From positions 1 to 58,151 of the forward strand of contig CAKTVW010000010.1 of assembly GCA_934630495.1 (NCBI GenBank): a stretch of 58,151 nt of DNA, in the 5' to 3' direction. The notes under the pieces were generated by a model. It was not told the origin of the DNA. It worked only from the letters and a program-made list of their open reading frames with translations, and did not search any database. This DNA comes from an uncultured Oscillospiraceae bacterium (lineage in GTDB: Bacteria; Bacillota; Clostridia; Oscillospirales; Oscillospiraceae). Positions 8,736 through 17,332 of this stretch are shown one piece after another (the stretch's first letter is position 1; each line of letters begins with the position of its first letter). The position numbers were made by a program, and so were the translations under genes.

Positions 8736-8768
8736 AAAAGGAAGCGCTCAGGCGCTTCCTTCTTTATA
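8736..8768 (+). terminator. Terminator after rplA
   Basis: AGGAAGCGC pairs with GCGCTTCCT and is followed by a T-rich tract. It ends the ribosomal cluster without rplJ or rplL. Confidence 0.8.
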
Positions 8769-8881
8769 TCATCATAAGGTAGAATTTGACATTGTGATGT
8801 CGCAGCCGTCGGGTACACTCCATGGTTGCCGCCGCGCTTTGGCTCCCCTGTGCAGGGAGAGCTGTCACGCGGAACGCGTGA

Positions 8882-9040
8882 CTGAGCGTGTCAAAGAACC
8901 CTCGGTCATGTCATTCCGAGGAGCGAAGCGACGTGGGAATCTCATGTAAAATGTTTCGGATTCGCCGGAGTTTACCGAGGATTCTGGATCATTCTGCGAG
9001 ATTGTCACGGCCCCTTACGGGGCCGTGGCAATCTCGTGCA
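8882..9040 (-). repeat. Interspersed repeat, family A (inverted copy)
   Basis: Running from GAGCGTGTCAAAGAACC to the region of GTGGCAATCTCG, this stretch is the reverse complement of the block after nifJ (41950-42169), including the GATTCGCCGGAGTTTACC core. A CCCCTTACGGGG hairpin lies near one end. No coding capacity was seen. The rest of the 8769-9204 gap holds a GTCACGCG-type hairpin (about 8865) and repeat-derived DNA. Confidence 0.75.
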
Positions 9041-9204
9041 GGCAGCTACGAAAAAGCAAAGGGACGAAAGATGCGGATTGCCGCATCGCTTCGCCCGGTA
9101 AGCGGAGACGCTTGTAAGCGCCGCGAATTTCGGGTGCAGAAACGACAGCGCCTATTCATGCCGTCAAAAGGTCGAGCTTGCCATTTTGGACGGTTCGCCA
9201 ACAA

Positions 9205-9253
9205 AGAAATAAGCAGCCCGGTGCGCGGCAAAAGCGGCATCGGGCTGCTTATT
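9205..9253 (-). terminator. Terminator of the HTH regulator gene
   Basis: AATAAGCAGCCCG pairs with CGGGCTGCTTATT; on the minus strand it is followed by TTATTTCTTTG. It overlaps the stop codon region of the regulator gene. Confidence 0.6.
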
Positions 9254-9488
9254 CAAGTCCTTCAAAGAATGCGTCATAGGGACAGGTGTAGAGCTTTTTC
9301 AATTCGATCAGGACACTGACGCGAACGTTCAATTCACCGGCTTCGTACTTGGCGTAGGTCGTGCGGCCGATGTCGCATCCGCGAAGCTGTAATGCGGCGC
9401 ACAGCTTTTCCTGCGACAAGCCTTGCGCAAGGCGCAGGCGTCTCAGATTGTCGCCCATGTTTCGGTCGCGCCTGACCTTTTGCTCCAT
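9249..9488 (-). CDS. XRE-family helix-turn-helix regulator
   Basis: About 79 residues, essentially one Cro/C1-type HTH domain (NLRRLRLAQGLSQEKLCAAL, then DIGRTTYAKYEAGELNVRVSVLIELKKLY). The recognition helix lies around RTTYAKYE. The start at 9488 is preferred because GGAGAG lies 9 bases upstream; a start at 9509 is possible. It diverges from a 54-codon gene, and the shared region holds two GGTC/GACC dyads that could be its operators. Likely a local repressor; no toxin-like partner is evident. Confidence 0.8.
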   Translation of the reverse strand: MEQKVRRDRNMGDNLRRLRLAQGLSQEKLCAALQLRGCDIGRTTYAKYEAGELNVRVSVLIELKKLYTCPYDAFFEGLE

Positions 9489-9512
9489 CCTCTTTCTCTC
9501 TCCAAGCATCTG

Positions 9513-9585
9513 ACCAATATTGGTTGCAATGATATTACATATTTTATGCTATAATGGACTTAGAGATTGACCGTGATACTGGTCA
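9513..9585. promoter_or_regulatory. Divergent control region with two dyads
   Basis: A perfect palindrome ACCAATATTGGT (9513-9524) and an interrupted dyad TGACC-N8-GGTCA (9568-9585) flank a TATAAT box (9550-9555) reading toward the 54-codon gene. The shared TGACC/GGT(C/T) arms suggest paired operators for the adjacent HTH protein (inference). Confidence 0.5.
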
Positions 9586-9610
9586 GGTCGGAAAGAAAAG
9601 GAGAAAATAA

Positions 9611-9775
9611 ATGGCTGATTATCAGAAAATGTACGCAGTGCTGTGCGCGGCGGTGGATGCCGTGATCGATCCGCTGCAGGAGATCCCGGAGGCCGCGGGC
9701 TATGCTCTGCAGCTCCGACTTGCCTTGGAGAAGGCCGAGGAGCTGTATATTCAAGACGCTCCCGATGAGAATTGA
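9611..9775 (+). CDS. Small protein of unknown function (54 aa)
   Basis: 54 residues starting MADYQKMYAVLCAAVDAVIDPLQ, with AAGGAG 9 bases before the ATG and a TATAAT box upstream. Predicted to be all-helical and acidic (EKAEELYIQDAPDEN end), with no signal peptide. It resembles short helical proteins often encoded beside XRE regulators in Clostridia; the function is not known. A strong GC-rich stem-loop follows at 9794. Confidence 0.6.
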   Translation: MADYQKMYAVLCAAVDAVIDPLQEIPEAAGYALQLRLALEKAEELYIQDAPDEN

Positions 9776-9793
9776 TCGAAAATATGAAAAACA

Positions 9794-9820
9794 GTCCCGG
9801 GCGGCATTGCCGCCCGGGAC
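9794..9820 (+). terminator. GC-rich stem-loop after the 54-codon gene
   Basis: GTCCCGGGCGG and CCGCCCGGGAC form an 11-bp perfect stem with a short CATTG loop; an outer ACAG/CTGT pairing is possible. No T tract follows, so termination is inferred only from position. Confidence 0.5.
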
Positions 9821-9879
9821 CGCACAAACTGTTACAAAAATTCCGTATTTCTCAAATGCTCTTTGCTTTTTCGCCGCTG

Positions 9880-9930
9880 CCTGCACGAGATTGCCACGGC
9901 TTGCGGAGCAAGCCTCGCAATGACATGCGG
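9880..9930 (+). repeat. Short interspersed repeat (family A end)
   Basis: ACGAGATTGCCACGGCTTG followed by GCAAGCCTCGCAATGACA is an imperfect inverted repeat whose arms match the ends of the longer family A copies. A near-identical piece is at 44201-44234. Confidence 0.6.
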
Positions 9931-9973
9931 GATAGTTTTTTGACAGTCGAGACAAGAGCTGAGGCGCGGTTTC

Positions 9974-11188
9974 TCAGACTGTCGATGCCGCGTTGAGAAG
10001 CAAATGCTTCAGTGTTCTGACGGCAGCTTCCATATCCTCGATGGGAATGTATTCAAAGCGGCCGTGGAAGTTTTCGCCGCCTGTGAACAGGTTCGGGCAG
10101 GGGAGTCCCTCAAAGGACAGGCGTGCGCCGTCCGTTCCGCCGCGGACGGGAACGATGCTCGGCGTTACGCCCGCGTCGGTCATCGCCTGCTTCATGGCCT
10201 CAACGATATGCATGACCGGCTCGATCTTTTCCTTCATATTGTAGTAGCTGTCCTTTACGCGGACCTCAACGGTCGATGCGCCGTATTTCGCGTTGAGGTA
10301 ATCGGCGATATGCGAGAACTGCGCCTTTTTTGCCTCGAATTTTTCGCGGTCATGGTCACGGATAATGTATTCCAGCGTCGTTTTCTCCACTTCGCCGTCG
10401 ATCGCGCACAAATGGCAGAAGCCCTCGTATTTTTCCGTGTGCTCGGGGCGCTCGTTCGCGGGAAGCATTGCATGAAATTCCATGGCGATGAGCTGCGAAT
10501 TTTTCATCGTGTTTTTGGCATAGCCGGGATGGACATTGCGCCCGTAAACGGTCACAACGGCAGAGGCGGCGTTAAAATTCTCGTATTCCAGCTCGCCCAG
10601 CGTGCCGCCGTCGACGGTGTAGGCAAAGTCCGCACCGAAGTGCGCAAGGTCGAAGCGGTCTGCGCCGCGTCCGATCTCCTCGTCGGGGGTGAACGCGATG
10701 CGGACGGTCGCATGAGGCGCTTCGCCGTGCATCAGCTCGTCCACGGCGGTCAGAATTTCCGCGATCCCGGCCTTGTCGTCCGCGCCGAGCAGAGTCGTGC
10801 CGTCGGTGACGATCAGGTGCTTGCCGACGCTGCGCTTCAGCAGGGGGAAATCGTGCGCGGAAAGCACGATGCCCTTTTCCGCGTTCAGCACGATGTCTTC
10901 GCCGGTGTATTCGACAATGCGCGGCTTGATATCGCTGCCGGAGCAGTCCGGGGAGGTATCCATGTGCGCGATCAGGCCGATCACGGGCGCATTCGGCGCA
11001 CCCTTGACCGTGCCGTAAACATAGCCGTCGGCATCCATATAGGCGTCGACTATGCCCATGGACTTCATTTCCTCCACAAGCGCCGCGCCGAGCTGCTTTT
11101 GCTTCGCAGTAGACGGACAGCTTTCGCTGCTTTCGTCGGACTGTGTGTCGAAGGTCACATAGCGTAATAAGCGTTCGGATACAGTCAT
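9974..11188 (-). CDS. pepT: Peptidase T (tripeptide aminopeptidase)
   Basis: 404-residue M20-family dinuclear zinc aminopeptidase releasing N-terminal residues from tripeptides. Visible metal and catalytic motifs: GLIAHMDTSPD, the GADDKAG bridging Asp, the PDEEIGRGAD catalytic Glu pair, and VRGGTDGARLS near the C-terminus. Full length, with AAGGAGG before the ATG. The ackA terminator lies just upstream, so it is probably transcribed separately. Confidence 0.95.
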   Translation of the reverse strand: MTVSERLLRYVTFDTQSDESSESCPSTAKQKQLGAALVEEMKSMGIVDAYMDADGYVYGTVKGAPNAPVIGLIAHMDTSPDCSGSDIKPRIVEYTGEDIVLNAEKGIVLSAHDFPLLKRSVGKHLIVTDGTTLLGADDKAGIAEILTAVDELMHGEAPHATVRIAFTPDEEIGRGADRFDLAHFGADFAYTVDGGTLGELEYENFNAASAVVTVYGRNVHPGYAKNTMKNSQLIAMEFHAMLPANERPEHTEKYEGFCHLCAIDGEVEKTTLEYIIRDHDREKFEAKKAQFSHIADYLNAKYGASTVEVRVKDSYYNMKEKIEPVMHIVEAMKQAMTDAGVTPSIVPVRGGTDGARLSFEGLPCPNLFTGGENFHGRFEYIPIEDMEAAVRTLKHLLLNAASTV

Positions 11189-11203
11189 ATTGAGTCCTCC
11201 TTA

Positions 11204-11230
11204 AAAATTGCCCCGCCGAGCGGCGGGGCA
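11204..11230 (-). terminator. Terminator of ackA
   Basis: TGCCCCGCCG/CGGCGGGGCA with a two-base loop; on the minus strand it runs into AATTTTTAAG. It separates ackA from pepT. Confidence 0.8.
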
Positions 11231-11242
11231 GGTACATGTGGA

Positions 11243-12439
11243 TTACTTGCAGAGCGCGGCGGTGTCCTGCGCGATCATCAGTTCCTCGTTGGTGGGGATG
11301 ACCCAGACCTTAACGCGGGAATCGTCGGCGGAGATCAGAGCCTCCTTGCCGCGGACCTTGTTGCGCTCGGGGTCGAGCTTGACACCGAGAAATTCCAGCC
11401 CCTCGCAGATGGCCGCGCGGTTGGTCGTGCCGTTCTCGCCGACACCGGCCGTGAAAACGAGGCAGTCCAGTCCGCCCAGAGCGGCGGCATACGCGCCGAT
11501 ATACTTGCGGACCTCATAGCAGAACTTGTCCAGCGCAAGACGGCAGGCCTCGTCGCCCTTGTTCGCGCCCGCTTCCAGATCGCGGAAGTCGGAGGAAACG
11601 CCGTTTGACAGCGCCAGAACGCCGGACTTCTTGTTGAGCATCGTCAGGCAGTCGTCCGCGCTCATGTTGTACTTGTTCATGATGAACTGTGCGACACAGG
11701 TATCGATATCGCCAGCGCGGGTGCCCATGGGGACGCCTGCCAGCGGGGACAGACCCATCGAGGTGTCCTGACACTTACCGTCGGCGACGGCGGACAGAGA
11801 GGAGCCGTTGCCGAGATGGCAGACGACGATCTTCAGCTCGCTTGCGGGCTTGCCCATCAGTTCGATGGCACGCTTGGAAACGTAGCGGTGGGAGGTGCCG
11901 TGGAAGCCGTAGCGGCGGAGATGGTCGTTCTCATAATACTCGGTGGGGATGGCGTAACGGTAAGCCTTCGGGGGCATCGTCATGTGGAACGCGGTGTCGA
12001 ACACGGCGACCTGAGGCTTGCCGGGCATTGCCTTTTCGCAGGCCTCGATGCCCATGAGGTTGGCGGGGTTATGAAGCGGGCCGAGGGGGATGCAGTCGCG
12101 GATGGCCTGCTTGCAGGCTTCGTCAATGACGCACGACTCGATGAACTTATCGCCGCCGTGCAGGACGCGGTGACCGACGGCATCGATCTCGTCAACGGAC
12201 TTGATAACGCCGTATTCCGGGTCGAGAAGGATCTGCATAACGGCCTCCATGGCCTCCTTGTGCGACGGCATGGGGATTTCGCGCTTGACCTCGGTGCCCT
12301 TGACAAGATTCTTGTGATTGAGCTTTCCGTCGATATAGATGCGCTCACAAAGACCCTTCGCGGCGACAGCGCCGGTATCGGGGTCCATAAGCTGATACTT
12401 CAGGGAAGAGCTGCCTGCGTTGATGACGAGAATGTTCAT
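11243..12439 (-). CDS. ackA: Acetate kinase
   Basis: 398 residues. Interconverts acetyl phosphate + ADP and acetate + ATP, the substrate-level ATP step of acetate-forming fermentation. ASKHA-fold motifs seen: NAGSSSLKYQL (6-16), HRVLHGGDKF, FDTAFHMTMP, GFHGTSHRYV, CHLGNGSS and GVGENG. No phosphotransacetylase gene adjoins it. It diverges from tmcAL, whose product consumes acetate and ATP. Confidence 0.97.
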   Translation of the reverse strand: MNILVINAGSSSLKYQLMDPDTGAVAAKGLCERIYIDGKLNHKNLVKGTEVKREIPMPSHKEAMEAVMQILLDPEYGVIKSVDEIDAVGHRVLHGGDKFIESCVIDEACKQAIRDCIPLGPLHNPANLMGIEACEKAMPGKPQVAVFDTAFHMTMPPKAYRYAIPTEYYENDHLRRYGFHGTSHRYVSKRAIELMGKPASELKIVVCHLGNGSSLSAVADGKCQDTSMGLSPLAGVPMGTRAGDIDTCVAQFIMNKYNMSADDCLTMLNKKSGVLALSNGVSSDFRDLEAGANKGDEACRLALDKFCYEVRKYIGAYAAALGGLDCLVFTAGVGENGTTNRAAICEGLEFLGVKLDPERNKVRGKEALISADDSRVKVWVIPTNEELMIAQDTAALCK

Positions 12440-12513
12440 AATGACCTCAACTCCTAATTAAAATCTTGTTTCTTTTTCTTGCCTTTCGTGGTAGTATTAT
12501 CACATACGAGTCT

Positions 12514-12542
12514 ATTCTATAATATATTTCCGCATGTGACAA
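12514..12542 (-). promoter_or_regulatory. Promoter of ackA
   Basis: On the minus strand TTGTCA, 17 bases, TAGAAT, about 75 bases upstream of the ackA ATG. An overlapping plus-strand TATAAT (12518-12523) may serve tmcAL, but I see no good -35 for it. Confidence 0.65.
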
Positions 12543-12570
12543 GTGCTTTTTTGGAAATGAGGGAAAAACT

Positions 12571-13722
12571 TTGAAAAATATCGGCGTGATCTGCGAATAC
12601 AATCCCTTTCACAACGGCCATGCCAAGCAGCTTCGTTTCCTTGCGCGGCACGGCGCGGCGGTATGCCTGATGAGCGGAAACTACGTTCAGCGCGGGGAGC
12701 CTGCGCTGACGGACAAATGGACCCGCGCACGGGCGGCGGCGGAATGCGGTGCGGATCTTGTGCTGGAGCTGCCCGTGACGTATGCGCTGCGGTCCGCCGA
12801 GGGCTTTGCGGACGGAGGCGTAGAGATCCTTTCCGGGCTGGGCGGTATCGACGCGCTGTGCTTCGGGAGCGAAAGCGGCGACGGGGCGGCGATCATGCGA
12901 ACGGCGGAGCTTTTGCTCCGCCCCGAATTTTCCGCGCGTCTGCGCGAGGAGCTGGACAGCGGCGTGAGCTTCCCGACGGCCAGACAGCGCGCGCTGGAAA
13001 AGCTGAGCGGCGCGGAGGGCAACGCGCTTCCGCTCACCGCGCCGAACGACATTCTTGCCGTGGAATACTGCAAGGCGCTGCTGCGCCGAAGCAGCGCGAT
13101 TGAGCCGCTCCCGCTCCGGCGCGAGGGCTGCTATCACACCGGCGCTGACCCGCTGAATCCGTCGGCGGCCTTTCTGCGGACGCGGACGGATTGGAGCGGT
13201 TATATGCCCGAGGCCGCGTGGGAAATATTCCGTGCGGCCCCGCGATATACCGTGCAGGCAGGGGAGCGGGCGTGGCTGGCCCGTCTGCGCTCGATGCAGG
13301 CGGCGGAATTTGAAGCGCTGCCGTTCGGCTCGGAGGGGCTGTGGCGCAAGGTGCTTGCGGCCTGCCGAAGCGGTTCGGATATCGAGGAGATCGTCGCCGC
13401 GGCAAAATCCAAGCGCTACACCCGAACGCGGCTGATGCGTCTGCTTTTGTGCGCGTATCTGGGTATTTCCCGGGAAATGCTCGAAGCGCAAGCGCCGTAT
13501 GTCCGTGCCCTCGCGGCAAATGCGCGGGGAAGAGCGATCTTAAAGCGTGCGCGTGAGAGCGGGAGCGTTACGATCCTCAATCCCGGAGAAACGCCGCCTG
13601 AGAGCGCATATGCGGAGCTGGAGCGCCGCGCCGCCGACCTCTACGGGCTGTTTTGCGAGGGTTCGATCGGGCCTTGCGGGGCGGAGCGGTCGGCGCGGTT
13701 TTACGCGGTAAGCGGCGAATAG
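12571..13722 (+). CDS. tmcAL: tRNA(Met) cytidine acetate ligase (TmcAL)
   Basis: 383 residues of the YlbM/TmcAL family, which activates acetate with ATP to make N4-acetylcytidine at the wobble base of elongator tRNA-Met. The N-terminal nucleotidyltransferase signature (GVICEYNPFHNGHAKQL, 4-20) contains the HxGH motif; MSGNYVQRGEPAL, CFGSESGD and RLLLCAYLGI follow. The start is TTG at 12571 behind a GAGGG site. ackA lies on the other strand 131 bases away, so two acetate/ATP enzymes share a control region. Confidence 0.93.
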   Translation: MKNIGVICEYNPFHNGHAKQLRFLARHGAAVCLMSGNYVQRGEPALTDKWTRARAAAECGADLVLELPVTYALRSAEGFADGGVEILSGLGGIDALCFGSESGDGAAIMRTAELLLRPEFSARLREELDSGVSFPTARQRALEKLSGAEGNALPLTAPNDILAVEYCKALLRRSSAIEPLPLRREGCYHTGADPLNPSAAFLRTRTDWSGYMPEAAWEIFRAAPRYTVQAGERAWLARLRSMQAAEFEALPFGSEGLWRKVLAACRSGSDIEEIVAAAKSKRYTRTRLMRLLLCAYLGISREMLEAQAPYVRALAANARGRAILKRARESGSVTILNPGETPPESAYAELERRAADLYGLFCEGSIGPCGAERSARFYAVSGE

Positions 13723-13921
13723 AGGGCCGTTTCGCCGGAATATGAAGCGGTTCGGCGCGGACCGGTCATTCTGCCGAGGCTTTTCGCCGATGCCCGAGAT
13801 TTTCCGAATTTTTCTTAAAAATAATACTTGCATTTTGTAAAAAGATATGCTACTATAGATGGGCATTGAGAAAATGAGGGCAAATATGCCCTTTTACGAA
13901 AAGAAGAAAGAGGTGAATGCA

Positions 13922-14122
13922 ATGAAGGAAGGAATCCATCCGAAGTACGAACAGACGACGATCAGATGCGCGTGCGGCGAGATTATTGAGACCGGTTCTA
14001 CCAAGAAGGACATCAAGGTTGAAATTTGCTCCAAGTGCCACCCTTTCTATACCGGCAAGCAGAAGCTGGTTGACACCGGTGGACGTGTTGACCGTTTCAA
14101 CAAGAAGTACGGTCTGAAGTAA
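13922..14122 (+). CDS. rpmE: 50S ribosomal protein L31
   Basis: 66 residues starting MKEGIHPKYE. CAC and CSKC cysteines make it the zinc-binding type, usually expressed under zinc sufficiency. The ATG at 13922 has AGAGGTG upstream; an in-frame extension to 13859 is not conserved. Followed by a terminator and hflX. Confidence 0.96.
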   Translation: MKEGIHPKYEQTTIRCACGEIIETGSTKKDIKVEICSKCHPFYTGKQKLVDTGGRVDRFNKKYGLK

Positions 14123-14124
14123 TG

Positions 14125-14160
14125 AGTAAAGTTCGCATCGTATCGGTGCGGACTTTTTTC
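14125..14160 (+). terminator. Terminator after rpmE
   Basis: AGTTCGCA...TGCGGACT with TTTTTTC following at 14154. Confidence 0.7.
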
Positions 14161-14200
14161 ATTTTTGTTTTGAAACCCCGAGAATTTAGGAGAAGAACAG

Positions 14201-15462
14201 ATGCACAATGACCATACGATCACCGATAAGGCCGTGCTGGTGGGCCTGAATGCGGACTGCTTCAAGCCCGAGGAAACGGCCGATTACGAGACGCTTGACG
14301 AGCTGGAAGCGCTGCTGGAGACTGCCGGCGGCGTCTGCACGGCAAAGGTGCTGCAAAACCGTCATACGCCTGATCCGCACAGCTTCGTCGGAGAGGGAAA
14401 AGCGCAGGAGATCAAGGAGCTTCTTGAAAATACGGATGCCAATATGGTCATTTTTGACAACGAGCTTTCTCCGTCGCAGATCCGGGCGCTGGAGGAGATC
14501 ACGGGCGTGACCGTTCTCGACCGCAGCGCTCTGATTCTTGATATTTTTGCCCAGCGGGCTAAGACGGCCGAAGGGCGTCTTCAAGTCGAGCTGGCGCAGT
14601 ATCAGTATCTCCTGCCGAAGCTTTCCGGCATGGGCAGGTCCATGTCCCGTCTCGGCGGCGGCATCGGCACGCGCGGCCCCGGCGAAACGAAGCTGGAAAC
14701 GGACCGCCGCCATATCCGCGAGCGCATCGACCGGCTCAAGGCGGAGCTTGCCGAGGTCCGCAAGACGCGCGCCGTCCAGCGCGAACGCCGCATCAAAAAC
14801 GCGGTTCCCGTCGTGGCCTTGGTCGGCTATACCAACGCGGGAAAGTCCACGCTTCTGAATCAGCTCACAGATGCGGGCATACCGGCAAACGACCGCCTGT
14901 TTGACACGTTGGATACCACCACACGCAAGCTAAAGGTATCGGATCACCTGGAAGTGCTCCTGTCGGATACCGTCGGCTTCATCGCAAAGCTCCCGCACCA
15001 CCTCGTCGAGGCGTTCAAGGCGACACTGGAGGAGCTGCAATATGCCGACCTCCTGCTGCATGTGATCGATGCCTCCGACCCGCAGCGCGAGGCGCATATC
15101 GCCGTGGTCGATAAGCTGATCGATCAGCTTGCCAAGCCCGGAACGCCTGTGCTCCGCTGCTACAATAAGGTCGATATGCTCGACGATATGAGCAATTTTC
15201 CCATCGGGGAAAAGAATATTCCCATGTGCGCACGGAACGGCATCGGTATGGACGAGCTGCTGACGCGCATCGAGCAGACGCTCCTCGGCACGCTGCACCA
15301 TGTCACGCTCCTGCTCCCTTACACGGAGGGCGGCGCGATCGAAGTATTTCATGAACAGGCGCAGGTGCACCGCGTGGAGTATCTTCCGGAGGGCATCGAG
15401 ATCGAGCTGACGTGTAAGGAAGAGCTGTACGGCCGCTATCGCCGTTATGAAAGGGAGACGTC

Positions 15463-15466
<4 letters not shown>
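14201..15466 (+). CDS. hflX: Ribosome-associated GTPase HflX
   Basis: 421 residues. N-terminal HflX-specific domain (FVGEGKAQEIKELL), the GGGIGTRGPGETKLETDRR linker, then the G domain with P-loop GYTNAGKS, G3 DTVGF and G4 CYNKVD. HflX binds and splits stalled 70S ribosomes in stress. The stop codon overlaps the yigZ start by 4 bases, implying translational coupling. Confidence 0.95.
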
Positions 15467-16086
<620 letters not shown>

Positions 16087-16088
16087 TT

Positions 16089-16257
16089 TTAAGGCAGCAC
16101 CGCATAATTCAGCGAGAGCATTCGGCGAGAGATTTTTTGTCGGGCCAAGGTTTGAAAAGCGCAGGAATACTCTGTGTATTTCAAACTTTTCAAACCGCTG
16201 GATCGGCGAAAAATATCCGGCGAAGGCGGAAGGTGCAATTATGCGGTGTTGCCTTAA
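16089..16257. mobile_element. MITE-like element with 21-bp terminal inverted repeats
   Basis: About 169 bp between yigZ and dgt. The ends 16089-16109 and 16237-16257 are inverted repeats differing at one position (arm core AAGGCARCACCGCATAATT). The interior is largely self-complementary and non-coding, including TTTGAAAAG/CTTTTCAAA. Possible short TA-rich target duplications flank it. It probably moves with a transposase encoded elsewhere; none is in the window. Confidence 0.8.
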
Positions 16258-16279
16258 TAATCATGCAGGAGGGCGACCT

Positions 16280-17296
16280 ATGACAATCCGCGAGCAGTTG
16301 GAGCAGCGTGAGCATTTGATCCTTTGCGAAAAGGCCCAGTTTTCGGATGCATCCAAGGGCAGACCGCGCGAGGAAGCGCCGACGGAAAACGACGTCCGTA
16401 CCTGCTACCAGCGGGATTCCGACCGTATTCTGCACAGCAAGTCCTTCCGCCGCCTGATGCACAAGACGCAGGTCTTTTTGCAGCCGGAGGGCGACCACTA
16501 CCGCACGCGCATGACGCATACGCTGGAGGTCGCGCGGATTGCGCGCACCATCACCCGCGCGCTGCGCCTGAACGAAGACCTTGCGGAGGCAATTGCTTTC
16601 GGTCACGACCTCGGACATACGCCGTTCGGTCATGCCGGAGAGGTGGCGCTCACCGAGGTCACGGGTAAGCCCTTCCGCCACAATGAGCAGTCGCTTCGCG
16701 TGGTGGACGTGCTGGAAAAGGACGGGCAGGGCCTGAATCTGACTTACGAGGTGCGCATGGGCATCCTCGGCCACAGTCGGCACAGCCGCCTGCCGGAAAC
16801 GCTCGAGGGACAGATCGTCCGAAAGTCCGACCAGATCGCGTATATCAACCACGATATCGACGACGCGATGCGCGCGGGCATCCTGACCGATTCCGATATT
16901 CCGCGCGAGATCTCGGAGGTCTTGGGCAGCACGCACCGTGACCGCATCAATTCCCTTGTGACAAATATGATCATGCACACGCTGAACACCGGCGAGCTGG
17001 GAATGGACCCGGAGATCGACGAGACGATGGAGGCCCTGCGGAATTTTATGTTTGAGCGCGTCTATAAGAACCCCGTCGCAAAGGGCGAGGAGGTCAAGGC
17101 GCGGCATATTCTGCAGGAGCTTTACGGCTATTATATCAAGCATCCCGAGGCGCTGCCTGCGGATTTTCAGCCGCAGCTCAGCTTTGACGGCATGGAGCGC
17201 ACGGTTTGCGACTATATTGCAGGCATGACTGACAAGTATGCCATGTATAAATACGATGAACTGTTCATCCCTCTGGCTTGGCAGGTGCGGGGCTGA
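16280..17296 (+). CDS. dgt: dNTP triphosphohydrolase (Dgt-like, HD domain)
   Basis: 338 residues. HD-superfamily metal motifs: HRTRMTHTLEVARIAR-like segment (YRTRMTHTLEV), FGHDLGHTPFGHAGE and NHDIDDA. Family members release triphosphate from dGTP or other dNTPs. The start MTIREQLEQRE at 16280 is set by AGGAGGG just upstream; a frame extension runs into the MITE. First gene of dgt-dnaG-rpoD, the Clostridia version of the macromolecular synthesis operon. Confidence 0.93.
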   Translation: MTIREQLEQREHLILCEKAQFSDASKGRPREEAPTENDVRTCYQRDSDRILHSKSFRRLMHKTQVFLQPEGDHYRTRMTHTLEVARIARTITRALRLNEDLAEAIAFGHDLGHTPFGHAGEVALTEVTGKPFRHNEQSLRVVDVLEKDGQGLNLTYEVRMGILGHSRHSRLPETLEGQIVRKSDQIAYINHDIDDAMRAGILTDSDIPREISEVLGSTHRDRINSLVTNMIMHTLNTGELGMDPEIDETMEALRNFMFERVYKNPVAKGEEVKARHILQELYGYYIKHPEALPADFQPQLSFDGMERTVCDYIAGMTDKYAMYKYDELFIPLAWQVRG

Positions 17297-17332
17297 ACAA
17301 AAGAATAATACCGCGCGGAGGGAGGAGAACCC

